Source of the DNA: Roseburia sp.
GTDB lineage: Bacteria > Bacillota > Clostridia > Lachnospirales > Lachnospiraceae
DNA length: 40,723 nucleotides
Direction of reading: 5' to 3'
Assembly (NCBI GenBank): GCA_023664725.1
Contig: JAMPFA010000013.1
Location: forward strand, 1 to 40,723
Of the stretch, positions 1-7,077 are shown one piece after another. The notes beneath the pieces were generated by a model that was given only the letters and a program-made list of their open reading frames with translations, did not search any database and was not told the origin of the DNA. Each line of letters opens with the position of its first letter. Position 1 is the first letter of the stretch. A program made the position numbers and the translations under genes.

Positions 1-1
1 T

Positions 2-250
2 GACGTTCTCAAATTCCGGCTGGAAAACGAGTACAATGTGGAAATCCGGCTGGAGAATATGCCCCACGAACATATTCGGTGGATTGAGAATAAAGAGATA
101 GATATGGATAAACTGGTGGGCACCTCTGACATGAAAAAGATTCAGGATTTGAAGGGGAATCCGCTGTTGATTTTTGTCAACGAGTGGAGTGTGGGCATGG
201 TGCTGGACAGAAATGAAGGGCTGGCGCTGGCGGAGTTTGGAAGGAATTAA
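2..250 (+). CDS. prfC: Peptide chain release factor 3, C-terminal end (partial)
   Basis: Only the last 82 codons are present; the gene begins before the window and its frame is open from base 2. The visible residues match the C-terminal domain of release factor 3, the GTPase that recycles RF1/RF2 from the ribosome after termination. Recognisable signatures are FRLENEYNVEIRLE, the HIRWIEN segment, and a closing LLIFVNEWSVGMVLDRNEGL then LAEFGR. The GTPase domain lies outside, so the call rests on the tail alone. The next gene starts 10 bases after the TAA, so the two may be co-transcribed. Confidence 0.85.
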   Translation, partial: DVLKFRLENEYNVEIRLENMPHEHIRWIENKEIDMDKLVGTSDMKKIQDLKGNPLLIFVNEWSVGMVLDRNEGLALAEFGRN

Positions 251-260
251 AGGGAATACG

Positions 261-1721
261 ATGAAAAAAGAGAAAAAAATTTATTTGTGGTGTATCATTG
301 TGGTGACAGTGTTGTCTGTGCTGCCTCTCATGATGTTATCTGTTTATGACCATCCTTCGGCAGATGATTATTCCTATGCCATAAAGACATATCATGACTG
401 GAAGGAAAACGGCTCTATTTTGTCTGTAATAAAAACGGCGGTGGAGACTTCGGCAGAGTACTGGTATACGTGGCAGGGGTTGTATACGTCTGCGTTTTTG
501 TTGGCGTTACAGCCAGGTATTTTTGGAGAAGGTTTTTATGGGATAACAGGAATTTTGATGATATCTGTTATTTTTGTGGGAAACATTTTGTTTTCCATTT
601 ATATGCTTCACAATGTGTTGAAGGGCAGTAAGTTGGCAGGAGCGGCGGTAGGCTGTACACTGAGTTTTCTCATGATACAGTGGATGCCATCATTTGTGGA
701 AGGGCTTTATTGGTATAATGGAGCTGTGAATTATGTGTTCTTTTTTTCACTACTGGAAATCCTGATTTGCATTACTGTGTCAGTAGGCCGTACAAATCAG
801 TTGAAAAGTAAGGTTTTACGAATCATAGGCGGATGTGTAACAGGTTTTATAATGGCAGGTGGAAATCATGTGACGGCATTTATTGGGATTTTGTATTTGT
901 GCTTGCTTTGCATTTTAAGTTTTGCACTGAATAGAGCAAGGGAATACAGGTGGAATGTGCCAGTCCTTTTGGTTATGGTGGCAGGATTTATTTTTAATGT
1001 TACGTCGCCGGGAACGGCAAAAAGGCAGAGTAAATTTGAAAATGGTTATACCGCATTTCAATCGGTGAAAGCATCCTTATTGACAGGATTAGATTATATT
1101 AATTCTTGGATTGGAATTGCATTGATTGTGTGCATTGTGATTTTACTTCCTGTAATATACGATATTGTAAAAAAATTTCGGGAGGACTCAGGTTATAGAT
1201 TTTCGTATCCACTTCTTGTTTTGGTCTTTTCCATTGGCGGAGTTTGTGCAATGTTTTGCCCGCCGCTTTATGCGATGGGAAATTTTGGTGCAGGAAGGCT
1301 GCTGAATGTAGTATACTTTACCTTTGTTCTATTGACATTTATAAATGTATTTTATTTATGTGGGTGGGTTCAGGAAAAAATAGTTCCCATAGATAGGAAC
1401 AGAGAAGATATGGAACTTTCAAAGGGCTGGATTTGTGCGGCGTGCTGTCTGTTTGTGGGACTGGTGCTCACATCAGGAAATGAGGCCGGTGTTTTTTATT
1501 CTGTGGGATTGTTGACAGATGGACAGGCGAAAATTTATTCAGATGAAGCTTATGAGCGGGTGGCAATATTAGAGAATAGCATGGGGGAGGATGTAGTAGT
1601 GTCTTCTTACAGTGTATGGCCGCCACTTTTATTTTTTGATGACATCACAGATAAGAAAAAGGATTGGAGAAATAAGGCAGTAAGAGATTATTATGATTTG
1701 TCCAGTATTAAGTTAAAGTAA
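261..1721 (+). CDS. DUF6056 family polytopic membrane protein
   Basis: A 486-residue integral membrane protein. I place the start at ATG 261 because an AAAGGG Shine-Dalgarno-like site sits just upstream and the next residues (MKKEKK, then a hydrophobic stretch) form a classic positive-inside first membrane segment; an in-frame upstream start at 174 would lie inside prfC. About ten hydrophobic segments follow. After the first comes an extracytoplasmic-looking loop with PSADDYSYA, whose paired acidic residues resemble those of GT-C-type glycosyltransferases. From memory this resembles DUF6056 proteins, whose function is not established. A role in cell-surface glycan transfer is inference only. 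The gene looks more AT-rich than its neighbours, which may hint at separate ancestry. It runs into trxA with an 18-base gap and no terminator. Confidence 0.6.
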   Translation: MKKEKKIYLWCIIVVTVLSVLPLMMLSVYDHPSADDYSYAIKTYHDWKENGSILSVIKTAVETSAEYWYTWQGLYTSAFLLALQPGIFGEGFYGITGILMISVIFVGNILFSIYMLHNVLKGSKLAGAAVGCTLSFLMIQWMPSFVEGLYWYNGAVNYVFFFSLLEILICITVSVGRTNQLKSKVLRIIGGCVTGFIMAGGNHVTAFIGILYLCLLCILSFALNRAREYRWNVPVLLVMVAGFIFNVTSPGTAKRQSKFENGYTAFQSVKASLLTGLDYINSWIGIALIVCIVILLPVIYDIVKKFREDSGYRFSYPLLVLVFSIGGVCAMFCPPLYAMGNFGAGRLLNVVYFTFVLLTFINVFYLCGWVQEKIVPIDRNREDMELSKGWICAACCLFVGLVLTSGNEAGVFYSVGLLTDGQAKIYSDEAYERVAILENSMGEDVVVSSYSVWPPLLFFDDITDKKKDWRNKAVRDYYDLSSIKLK

Positions 1722-1739
1722 ATAGACAGGAGGTTTATT

Positions 1740-2063
1740 ATGGAAATCATAACTATAACAAACGACAATTTTGAGACGGAAGTATTGGCATCTAAAGTTC
1801 CGGTTCTCTTAGATTTCTGGGCGGATTGGTGCGTGCCCTGCAAAATGCAGTCCCAGATTTTGGACGGCATGGACAAAGACCTGGGGGACGAGGTGAAAAT
1901 CGGGAAAGTCAATGTGGACGAGGAGGCGGCCTTGGCGTTAAAATACCAGATTATGAGCATCCCCACATTGATTCTGATGGACAGGGGGGTGTTTGTCACC
2001 AGGGTGTCTGGGGTTCAGAGCCCGGAGCAGATCAGGGAAATTTTAAAACTTGACAGGGAATAG
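1740..2063 (+). CDS. trxA: Thioredoxin
   Basis: A 107-residue protein of normal thioredoxin length with a strong AGGAGG site upstream of ATG 1740. The active site is FWADWCVPCK, a redox CxxC, and the structurally required cis-proline is present in SIPTL. It should reduce protein disulfides in the cytosol using electrons from thioredoxin reductase. The active-site dipeptide is Val-Pro, not the Gly-Pro of classical thioredoxins, which usually shifts redox potential or partner choice. The end of the protein lacks the canonical glycine-rich KVGA segment (it reads RVSGVQS). A terminator at 2089-2122 closes the unit, so trxA probably shares a transcript with the DUF6056 gene. Confidence 0.88.
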   Translation: MEIITITNDNFETEVLASKVPVLLDFWADWCVPCKMQSQILDGMDKDLGDEVKIGKVNVDEEAALALKYQIMSIPTLILMDRGVFVTRVSGVQSPEQIREILKLDRE

Positions 2064-2088
2064 AAAAAAGAATATACTGGATTTGAAC

Positions 2089-2122
2089 AAAGGCGTTCTG
2101 CGTGAGCAGGGCGTCTTTTTTT
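2089..2122 (+). terminator. Intrinsic terminator after trxA
   Basis: The arms AAGGCGTTCTGC and GCAGGGCGTCTT pair over about 12 positions, with some G-U pairs, around a GTGA loop and run into seven T residues. It lies 26 bases past the trxA stop and separates trxA from the ATP-grasp operon. Confidence 0.85.
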
Positions 2123-2123
2123 A

Positions 2124-2182
2124 TGTGCAGGGGAAAATCTTCCCTACTCGATTGTGCAGGGGAAAAATCTTCCCTGCTGGAT
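2124..2182 (+). repeat. Tandem 29/30-base repeat upstream of the ATP-grasp operon
   Basis: Two adjacent copies, 2124-2152 and 2153-2182, share TGTGCAGGGGAAAA, ATCTTCCCT and a closing GAT. They differ by one extra A and two substitutions near the 3' end. Each copy also holds a short imperfect inverted repeat (CAGGGGAA against TTCCCTG). The pair ends 21 bases before the first operon start, so it lies in the leader or promoter. It could be a doubled operator or an RNA hairpin pair; I cannot tell which. Confidence 0.7.
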
Positions 2183-2203
2183 TTGACGAGAGGAGGAAAC
2201 AGG

Positions 2204-3523
2204 ATGAGACAGATGGAGCTTTTAAAGCACACGGACCAGATTAATGAGTTGCTGGCCCGCTACGGCGTGAAATTTGGCATTTACAAGAACAATGTTTTTA
2301 AGGAACAGCTCTTTCCCTTTGACTCCATTCCAAGGGTGATCGGCCACGAGGAGTTTGCCGTTTTGGAGCGGGGCTTGAAACAGCGGGTGACGGCCTTAAA
2401 CTTATTTTTGAAGGATATTTACAGCAAAAAGCAGATTGTAAAGGACGGGGTGGTCCCGGAGGATTTTATTTTTGCCTCCAGCGGCTACCTGGTGGAATGT
2501 GAGGGGATTTTGCCGGTGAAGGGGATTTACTCCCACATTTCGGGAATTGATCTGGTGAAGGGGAAGGATGAAAACTGGTACATACTGGAGGACAACCTGC
2601 GGGTGCCCTCCGGCGCCTCCTACCCCATGATTGCCAGGGATTTGTGCAGGAGGAGCTCGCCGGAGACATTTCACGACAACCGTCTGGAGGACAACCGCAA
2701 TTATGCGGATTTGCTGCGGCGGGCCATGGACTATGTGAATGTGGGAGGCCATACGGTGATCCTGACGCCGGGGCGGTACAATGCGGCCTACTTTGAGCAC
2801 TCCTATCTGGCGGAGAAAACCGGCGCCCACCTTGCCACGGGATCGGAGCTTATCGCAGAGGAGGACAGGCTTTACTATATTTCCGCAGATGGCAAAAGGG
2901 AGCGGGTGGGGGCGGTGTACCGCCGGATATCCGACGAGTACTTAGACCCTATGAATTTTAACCCGGAATCTTTGATTGGGATTCCCCACATTTTTGAGGT
3001 TTACCGCAAGGGAAATGTGGCGATTCTCAATGCGCCGGGAAACGGGGTGGCGGACGACAAGGGCATTTACTATTTTGTGCCAAAAATGATTCGCTACTAT
3101 CTGGATGAGGAGCCGATTTTGAGCAATGCCCCCACCTATCTGCCCTTCTATGAGGAGGACATGAAGTATGTGCTGTCGCATTTTGACGATTTGGTGTTAA
3201 AGGATGTGGCGGAGGCCGGGGGCTACGGCGTGGTGTTCGGCAACACCATGACAAAGGGGCAGAAACAGAATTTTATCGAGCTTTTAAAGCGGGAGCCAAG
3301 GCGTTTTATCGCCCAGGAGGTCATTGATTTCCAGGATTTGGACACTTTGGAAAACGGGGAGGTTGTGCCAAGGAAGGCGGACCTTCGGGCTTTTGTCCTG
3401 ATGGCGGAGGAGCCTATGGTGTGGAAAAGCGGGCTTACCAGGTTTTCCAGGAACACGGATTCTTTTATTGTCAATTCATCTCAGGGAGGAGGTTTTAAAG
3501 ACACATGGGTATTATATCAGTAG
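2204..3523 (+). CDS. Circularly permuted type 2 ATP-grasp protein
   Basis: A 439-residue protein started at ATG 2204 because a clean GAGGAGG site precedes it; the in-frame GTG at 2102 falls inside the trxA terminator. Family signatures, read by eye, are LFPFDSIPRVI near the N-terminus, the LKQRVTALNLFLKDIY segment, ILEDNLRVPSGASYPM in the middle, and NSSQGGGFKDTWVL at the end. These match the DUF404/DUF407 circularly permuted ATP-grasp family, predicted amidoligases that activate a carboxylate with ATP and join it to an amine. Homologs are recurrently encoded with alpha-E and transglutaminase-like proteins, exactly as here. The substrate is unknown. Its 3' end overlaps the alpha-E gene by 19 bases, implying coupled translation. 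Confidence 0.85.
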   Translation: MRQMELLKHTDQINELLARYGVKFGIYKNNVFKEQLFPFDSIPRVIGHEEFAVLERGLKQRVTALNLFLKDIYSKKQIVKDGVVPEDFIFASSGYLVECEGILPVKGIYSHISGIDLVKGKDENWYILEDNLRVPSGASYPMIARDLCRRSSPETFHDNRLEDNRNYADLLRRAMDYVNVGGHTVILTPGRYNAAYFEHSYLAEKTGAHLATGSELIAEEDRLYYISADGKRERVGAVYRRISDEYLDPMNFNPESLIGIPHIFEVYRKGNVAILNAPGNGVADDKGIYYFVPKMIRYYLDEEPILSNAPTYLPFYEEDMKYVLSHFDDLVLKDVAEAGGYGVVFGNTMTKGQKQNFIELLKREPRRFIAQEVIDFQDLDTLENGEVVPRKADLRAFVLMAEEPMVWKSGLTRFSRNTDSFIVNSSQGGGFKDTWVLYQ

Positions 3524-4167
3524 AACAGGCGGGACATTTATATTGGCTGGGAAGGTACACGGAGCGGGTGTACACCACCCTTCGGGTGTTTTTCCAAAGC
3601 TTTGACACTATGATTGACGAGGCGCAGGACAGCTACCAGAAGTTTTGTGCGTATGTGGACATCCCAAATATCTATGATTCCAGGGAGGATTTTTTGAAAC
3701 GCTACCCCTTTGACCCAGAAAACCCGGATTCCATTATTAGCAACCTAAACCGGGCTTACGACAACGCCATTGTACTTCGGGAGAGCATCGGTTCCGAGGC
3801 CCTCTCTTACATCCAGCTTGCCATCTATGACATGAACAAGGCGGCGGTCAGCAAATCCCCCCTGATCGAGCTGCAGTATCTGATGGACCATATTTTGTCC
3901 TTCTGGGGGATTGCGGACGACCAGATTGACTCGGAGCAGGTGAGGAACATGATTAAGGCGGGAAAGCGGATTGAGCGGGTGGATCTGTATGCGCGCCTTG
4001 GGATGCCCAAAAAGGAACTGGTGCGGGAGGTACACCGGATGGTTCCAAGGGTGGAACGAAGTGGGCTTTCCTACGATAAGGAGAAACTGGAAATGGTAAA
4101 AACCCTTGTGGAAAATCCCGATTTGGATTACTATAAAATTGTGTCGAATGTGGAGGCAATCATTTAA
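3505..4167 (+). CDS. Alpha-E domain protein (DUF403)
   Basis: A 220-residue, mainly helical protein starting at ATG 3505, inside the last codons of the ATP-grasp gene, with a GGAGGAGG site in that gene's end. The N-terminus MGIISVEQAGHLYWLGRYTE is the hallmark of the alpha-E family, in which a Tyr-Trp-x-Gly-Arg-x-x-Glu motif is near universal. There is no signal peptide or membrane segment. Alpha-E proteins have no proven activity; they are nearly always encoded next to, or fused with, circularly permuted ATP-grasp proteins, so a partner or substrate-presenting role is the usual inference. The length is shorter than many family members (about 300 residues). Confidence 0.85.
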   Translation: MGIISVEQAGHLYWLGRYTERVYTTLRVFFQSFDTMIDEAQDSYQKFCAYVDIPNIYDSREDFLKRYPFDPENPDSIISNLNRAYDNAIVLRESIGSEALSYIQLAIYDMNKAAVSKSPLIELQYLMDHILSFWGIADDQIDSEQVRNMIKAGKRIERVDLYARLGMPKKELVREVHRMVPRVERSGLSYDKEKLEMVKTLVENPDLDYYKIVSNVEAII

Positions 4168-4209
4168 GGAAACGCTGATGCAAGAAAATAACAGGTCAGG
4201 AGTGATTTT

Positions 4210-5007
4210 GTGACGGTACTGCATTTTTTGTACAGGATGGAATTGGGGTATGAGAAGTATATCGGGAGATGTTATTTTACCATAAAATGCATCCCCAGGG
4301 AGGATGAGAGGCAGCATGTGCTTGGGACGAAGATTTCTATACTGCCTAAAACCCGGTACTGCTTTGGGGAGGATTCCTTTGGGAATCAGCAGATTTACGG
4401 CATTGAGCATGAACCCCACAACCGATTTGCCTTCCAGATATCCGGGGATGTGGAAATTTTGCAGACGGACTACGAGGAGAAAAACAGGGGGGAGCTTGGG
4501 GGGATTTTTTTGATGCCCCAGGGGAAATGCGTGGCGGGTTCCGGGCTTTTGGGGTATTGCCGCTCCATGGATTTTTCGGGCTGCAAAGATCAGTATGAAA
4601 TCTGCGTGTCCTTAATGCACAGGCTCTACCGGGATTTTTCTTATGCGCCGGGGGCCACGGGCATCTCCACCACGGCGGAGGAGGCCTGGGGCCTTGGCAG
4701 GGGGGTCTGCCAGGATTACGCCCACATTTATATTACCCTGCTGCGGCTTTTGGGGATTCCCGCCCGCTATGTCTGCGGGCTGATTATCGGGGAGGGGGCG
4801 AGCCACGCCTGGGCGGAGGCCCTTCTGGGGGATGTGTGGGTGCCCTTTGACCCCACCAACGACTGTGTGGTGTGGGACCATTACATAAAGCTGGGACACG
4901 GCAGGGATGCGGCGGACTGCGCCATCAACCGGGGGCTGATGTGGAACGGCGGAGCCCAGTCCCAGGACATCCAGGTTTTGGTGGAAAAGACGGAAAGGAA
5001 AGAGTGA
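4210..5007 (+). CDS. Transglutaminase-like cysteine protease of the ATP-grasp/alpha-E cluster
   Basis: A 265-residue protein that begins with GTG 4210 behind a CAGGAG site. The N-terminal half resembles the beta-rich transglutaminase N-terminal domain (HEPHNRFAFQISGDVEI). The C-terminal half has the full papain-like triad: Cys167 in GRGVCQDYAH, His199 in GASHAWAEA and Asp214 in PFDPTND. No signal peptide is visible, so it probably acts in the cytoplasm. Family members linked to alpha-E and ATP-grasp genes are thought to cleave or transfer on peptide or isopeptide bonds. The gap to alpha-E is 42 bases and only one base separates its stop from the next start, so it sits firmly in the operon. 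Confidence 0.85.
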   Translation: MTVLHFLYRMELGYEKYIGRCYFTIKCIPREDERQHVLGTKISILPKTRYCFGEDSFGNQQIYGIEHEPHNRFAFQISGDVEILQTDYEEKNRGELGGIFLMPQGKCVAGSGLLGYCRSMDFSGCKDQYEICVSLMHRLYRDFSYAPGATGISTTAEEAWGLGRGVCQDYAHIYITLLRLLGIPARYVCGLIIGEGASHAWAEALLGDVWVPFDPTNDCVVWDHYIKLGHGRDAADCAINRGLMWNGGAQSQDIQVLVEKTERKE

Positions 5008-5008
5008 T

Positions 5009-5959
5009 ATGATAAAGACGATAGCGCAGGTGGGGCTCCCGGTGGACGAGTCCCTTGCAATCAGGAAAAACCGCATTTCCCCGGAGGAGCCACGGGAGGG
5101 GATGAAACGAATCAGCGTGGTGACCGGGATTCACGGGGATGAGCTGGAGGGGCAGTATGTGTGCTTTGAGCTGCAGCGAAGGATACAAAGGCAGCGGGAG
5201 TGTTTAACAGGGATTGTGGATATTTACCCTGCCATGAATCCCCTGGGAATTGATTCCATCACCAGGGGGATTCCCGCCTTTGATTTGGATATGAACCGCC
5301 TGTTTCCGGGGGATATCGACGGGAGCATGTTGGAGTATGTGGTTGCCCGGATTATGAAGGATGTGGCGGGCAGCGACTGCGTGTTTGACATCCACGCAAG
5401 CAATATTTATCTGACGGAGATACCCCAGATACGGATTAACGAGCTGCACCAGGATACCCTTGTGCCAATGGCGAAAGAGGCCAACGTGGATTTTATCTGG
5501 GTACACGGGGCAAGCACCGTTTTGGAATCCACTTTTGCTTACAGCTTAAACCGCATCGGGACGCCCACGCTGGTGGTGGAGATGGGAGTTGGGATGCGGA
5601 TTACAAAGGCCTACGGCGACCAGATGGTGGAGGGGATTTTGCATGTGATGAAAAATCTTGGAATCTGGGAGGGAGAGGTTAGGCCTGTGCGAACGCCTAT
5701 GATTTCCAGGGACCCGGAGGACGTCTGCTATCTGAATGCGCCGGTGGGGGGCGTGTTTTTGCCTACGGTCAGCCACGGGGCAAGGTTACAAAAGGGGGAG
5801 CTTATAGGGCAGATTGCGGACCCGCTTTTGGGCAGGGTTTTGGACGAGGTGAGAGCCCCGGAGGAGGGGATGCTTTTTACCATCCGGGATTACCCGATTG
5901 TGGTGGAGGGATCCCTGATGGGACGGCTGTTGAAAAAGGAGGTGTGCGGCTATGAATAA
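5009..5959 (+). CDS. AstE/AspA-type zinc hydrolase (M14-like), active-site-intact copy
   Basis: A 316-residue member of the succinylglutamate desuccinylase/aspartoacylase branch of M14-like metallohydrolases. The zinc set is complete: His42 and Glu45 in GIHGDELEG and His129 in VFDIHAS. The substrate-binding asparagine-arginine pair is in DMNRLFPG. A later glutamate in VVEMGVGMR is a candidate general base. The C-terminal third has a barrel-like region (GVFLPTV, then LQKGELIGQI) typical of the family. Such enzymes hydrolyse amide bonds of acylated amino acids or small peptides. The start is one base after the transglutaminase stop, and the end overlaps the next gene by eight bases. The natural substrate is unknown, but the neighbours suggest it trims the operon's product. 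Confidence 0.85.
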   Translation: MIKTIAQVGLPVDESLAIRKNRISPEEPREGMKRISVVTGIHGDELEGQYVCFELQRRIQRQRECLTGIVDIYPAMNPLGIDSITRGIPAFDLDMNRLFPGDIDGSMLEYVVARIMKDVAGSDCVFDIHASNIYLTEIPQIRINELHQDTLVPMAKEANVDFIWVHGASTVLESTFAYSLNRIGTPTLVVEMGVGMRITKAYGDQMVEGILHVMKNLGIWEGEVRPVRTPMISRDPEDVCYLNAPVGGVFLPTVSHGARLQKGELIGQIADPLLGRVLDEVRAPEEGMLFTIRDYPIVVEGSLMGRLLKKEVCGYE

Positions 5960-6881
5960 GAGGGTTCTCTATGAGCTGAAGGGGCTGTACCGGGACGATC
6001 TGCGGGTGACGGGCTATGAGTTTGGCGAAGGGGAGAAGTCGGTGTGCATTGTGGGCAGCGCCAGGGGAAATGAGGTGCAGCAGCTCTACTGCTGCAGCAG
6101 GCTGATCAAAAAGCTGCGACAGCTGGAGGAGGAGGGGCGGATTGAGACGGGGCATAAAATTTTGGTTGTCCCCTGCATAAACCCCTATTCCCACAATGTA
6201 CAAAAAAGGTTCTGGCCCACGGACAACACGGACATCAACCGGATGTTTCCCGGCTATGAGCTGGGGGAAACCACCCAGCGGATTGCGGATGGGGTGTTTC
6301 GTGAGGTTTCGGAGTATCGGTTTGGCATCCAGTTTACCTCCTTTTACATGCCGGGGGATTTTGTCCCCCACGTGCGGCTGATGGACCAGGGGTTTAGCAG
6401 CCCCCAGACGGCAAAGAGCTTTGGCCTGCCCTATGTGGTGATACGAAAGGTAAGGCCTTATGATACGGCGACGTTAAACTATAACTGGCAGGTGTGGGAC
6501 ACCCAGGCCTTTTCCCTCTACACCACGAGCACCTCACGGATTGATGCGAAAAGCGCAGGGCAGGCGGTTCTGGCGGTGATGAATTTCCTCTCCGGCCAGA
6601 ACATCATCAAGTACCCTGTGCCGGAGCTTGTGGATTCCAAAATTGTCCGGGATGAAAACCTGATTTTTGTCAAGACGGCCAAATCCGGGATTTTTGAGCC
6701 GGCGGTGAAGGCGGGGGAGACGGTGGAGACAGGGCAGGTTCTGGCCAATATCATAGACCCCTACCAGGGGGATATTTTGGAGACCCTTTACGCCCCCTGC
6801 AGCCGGGTGGTGTTCTTTCTGCACAATGAGCCATTGACTTATGCAAACACTGCGGTGGTGAAATTGATTGAAAAAATGTAA
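5952..6881 (+). CDS. AstE/AspA-like paralog lacking zinc ligands (probable pseudoenzyme)
   Basis: A 309-residue paralog of the preceding gene, starting at ATG 5952 behind AAGGAGGTG inside that gene's end. The fold landmarks are kept: the C-terminal barrel (GIFEPAVKAGETVETGQVLA) and TDINRMFPG. However, the first zinc motif reads GSARGNEVQ, so the expected histidine is Arg38 (Glu41 is kept), and the second reads FGIQFTS, so the expected histidine is Gln127. With two of three ligands gone, ordinary zinc catalysis is unlikely. It may be a regulatory or substrate-binding partner of the active paralog, perhaps as a heterodimer (inference). The reading frame is intact, so this is not simple decay. 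A terminator at 6946 ends the operon. Confidence 0.8.
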   Translation: MNKRVLYELKGLYRDDLRVTGYEFGEGEKSVCIVGSARGNEVQQLYCCSRLIKKLRQLEEEGRIETGHKILVVPCINPYSHNVQKRFWPTDNTDINRMFPGYELGETTQRIADGVFREVSEYRFGIQFTSFYMPGDFVPHVRLMDQGFSSPQTAKSFGLPYVVIRKVRPYDTATLNYNWQVWDTQAFSLYTTSTSRIDAKSAGQAVLAVMNFLSGQNIIKYPVPELVDSKIVRDENLIFVKTAKSGIFEPAVKAGETVETGQVLANIIDPYQGDILETLYAPCSRVVFFLHNEPLTYANTAVVKLIEKM

Positions 6882-6945
6882 TCTCTACTGTCGTAAAGCC
6901 GCCAAAGAATTTCTTGACAACAGACAGCATTACAATTTATACTGA

Positions 6946-6973
6946 AAGGCAGTTGGTTCTCAACTGTCTTTTT
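6946..6973 (+). terminator. Intrinsic terminator of the ATP-grasp operon
   Basis: Ten-base arms AAGGCAGTTG and CAACTGTCTT with one G-T pair, a five-base loop GTTCT, and a run of T residues. It lies about 65 bases past the last operon gene and before the recA promoter. Confidence 0.88.
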
Positions 6974-7003
6974 GTGTATGGAATTTCTTTTTCAATTTTT
7001 ATG

Positions 7004-7032
7004 TTGACATTTTCCCCAAAGTATACTACTAT
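7004..7032 (+). promoter_or_regulatory. recA promoter (SigA-type)
   Basis: TTGACA at 7004-7009 and TACTAT at 7027-7032 with a 17-base spacer. The -35 is perfect and the -10 is fair. The overlapping TATACT at 7022 looks better as a hexamer but would give only 12 bases of spacing. The predicted start falls just upstream of the SOS box. Confidence 0.7.
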
Positions 7033-7047
7033 AAGAGCAGAAAAAAA

Positions 7048-7061
7048 CGAACATGAGTTCG
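7048..7061 (+). promoter_or_regulatory. LexA (SOS) box upstream of recA
   Basis: CGAAC-ATGA-GTTCG is a perfect palindrome matching the Gram-positive LexA/DinR operator core GAAC-N4-GTTC. It sits about 15 bases downstream of the -10 and 17 bases before recA, where bound LexA would block transcription. Confidence 0.9.
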
Positions 7062-7077
7062 TATAAAGGAGAAAAAA

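Noticed and set aside
2124..2182. Short CRISPR-like array.
   Set aside because: Only two adjacent units with no spacers and no cas genes nearby.
2402..2830. A long minus-strand frame opposite the ATP-grasp gene (and similar ones across the operon).
   Set aside because: High-GC codon bias of the real genes creates open antisense frames; the translations are His/Pro/Arg-rich and show no family pattern.
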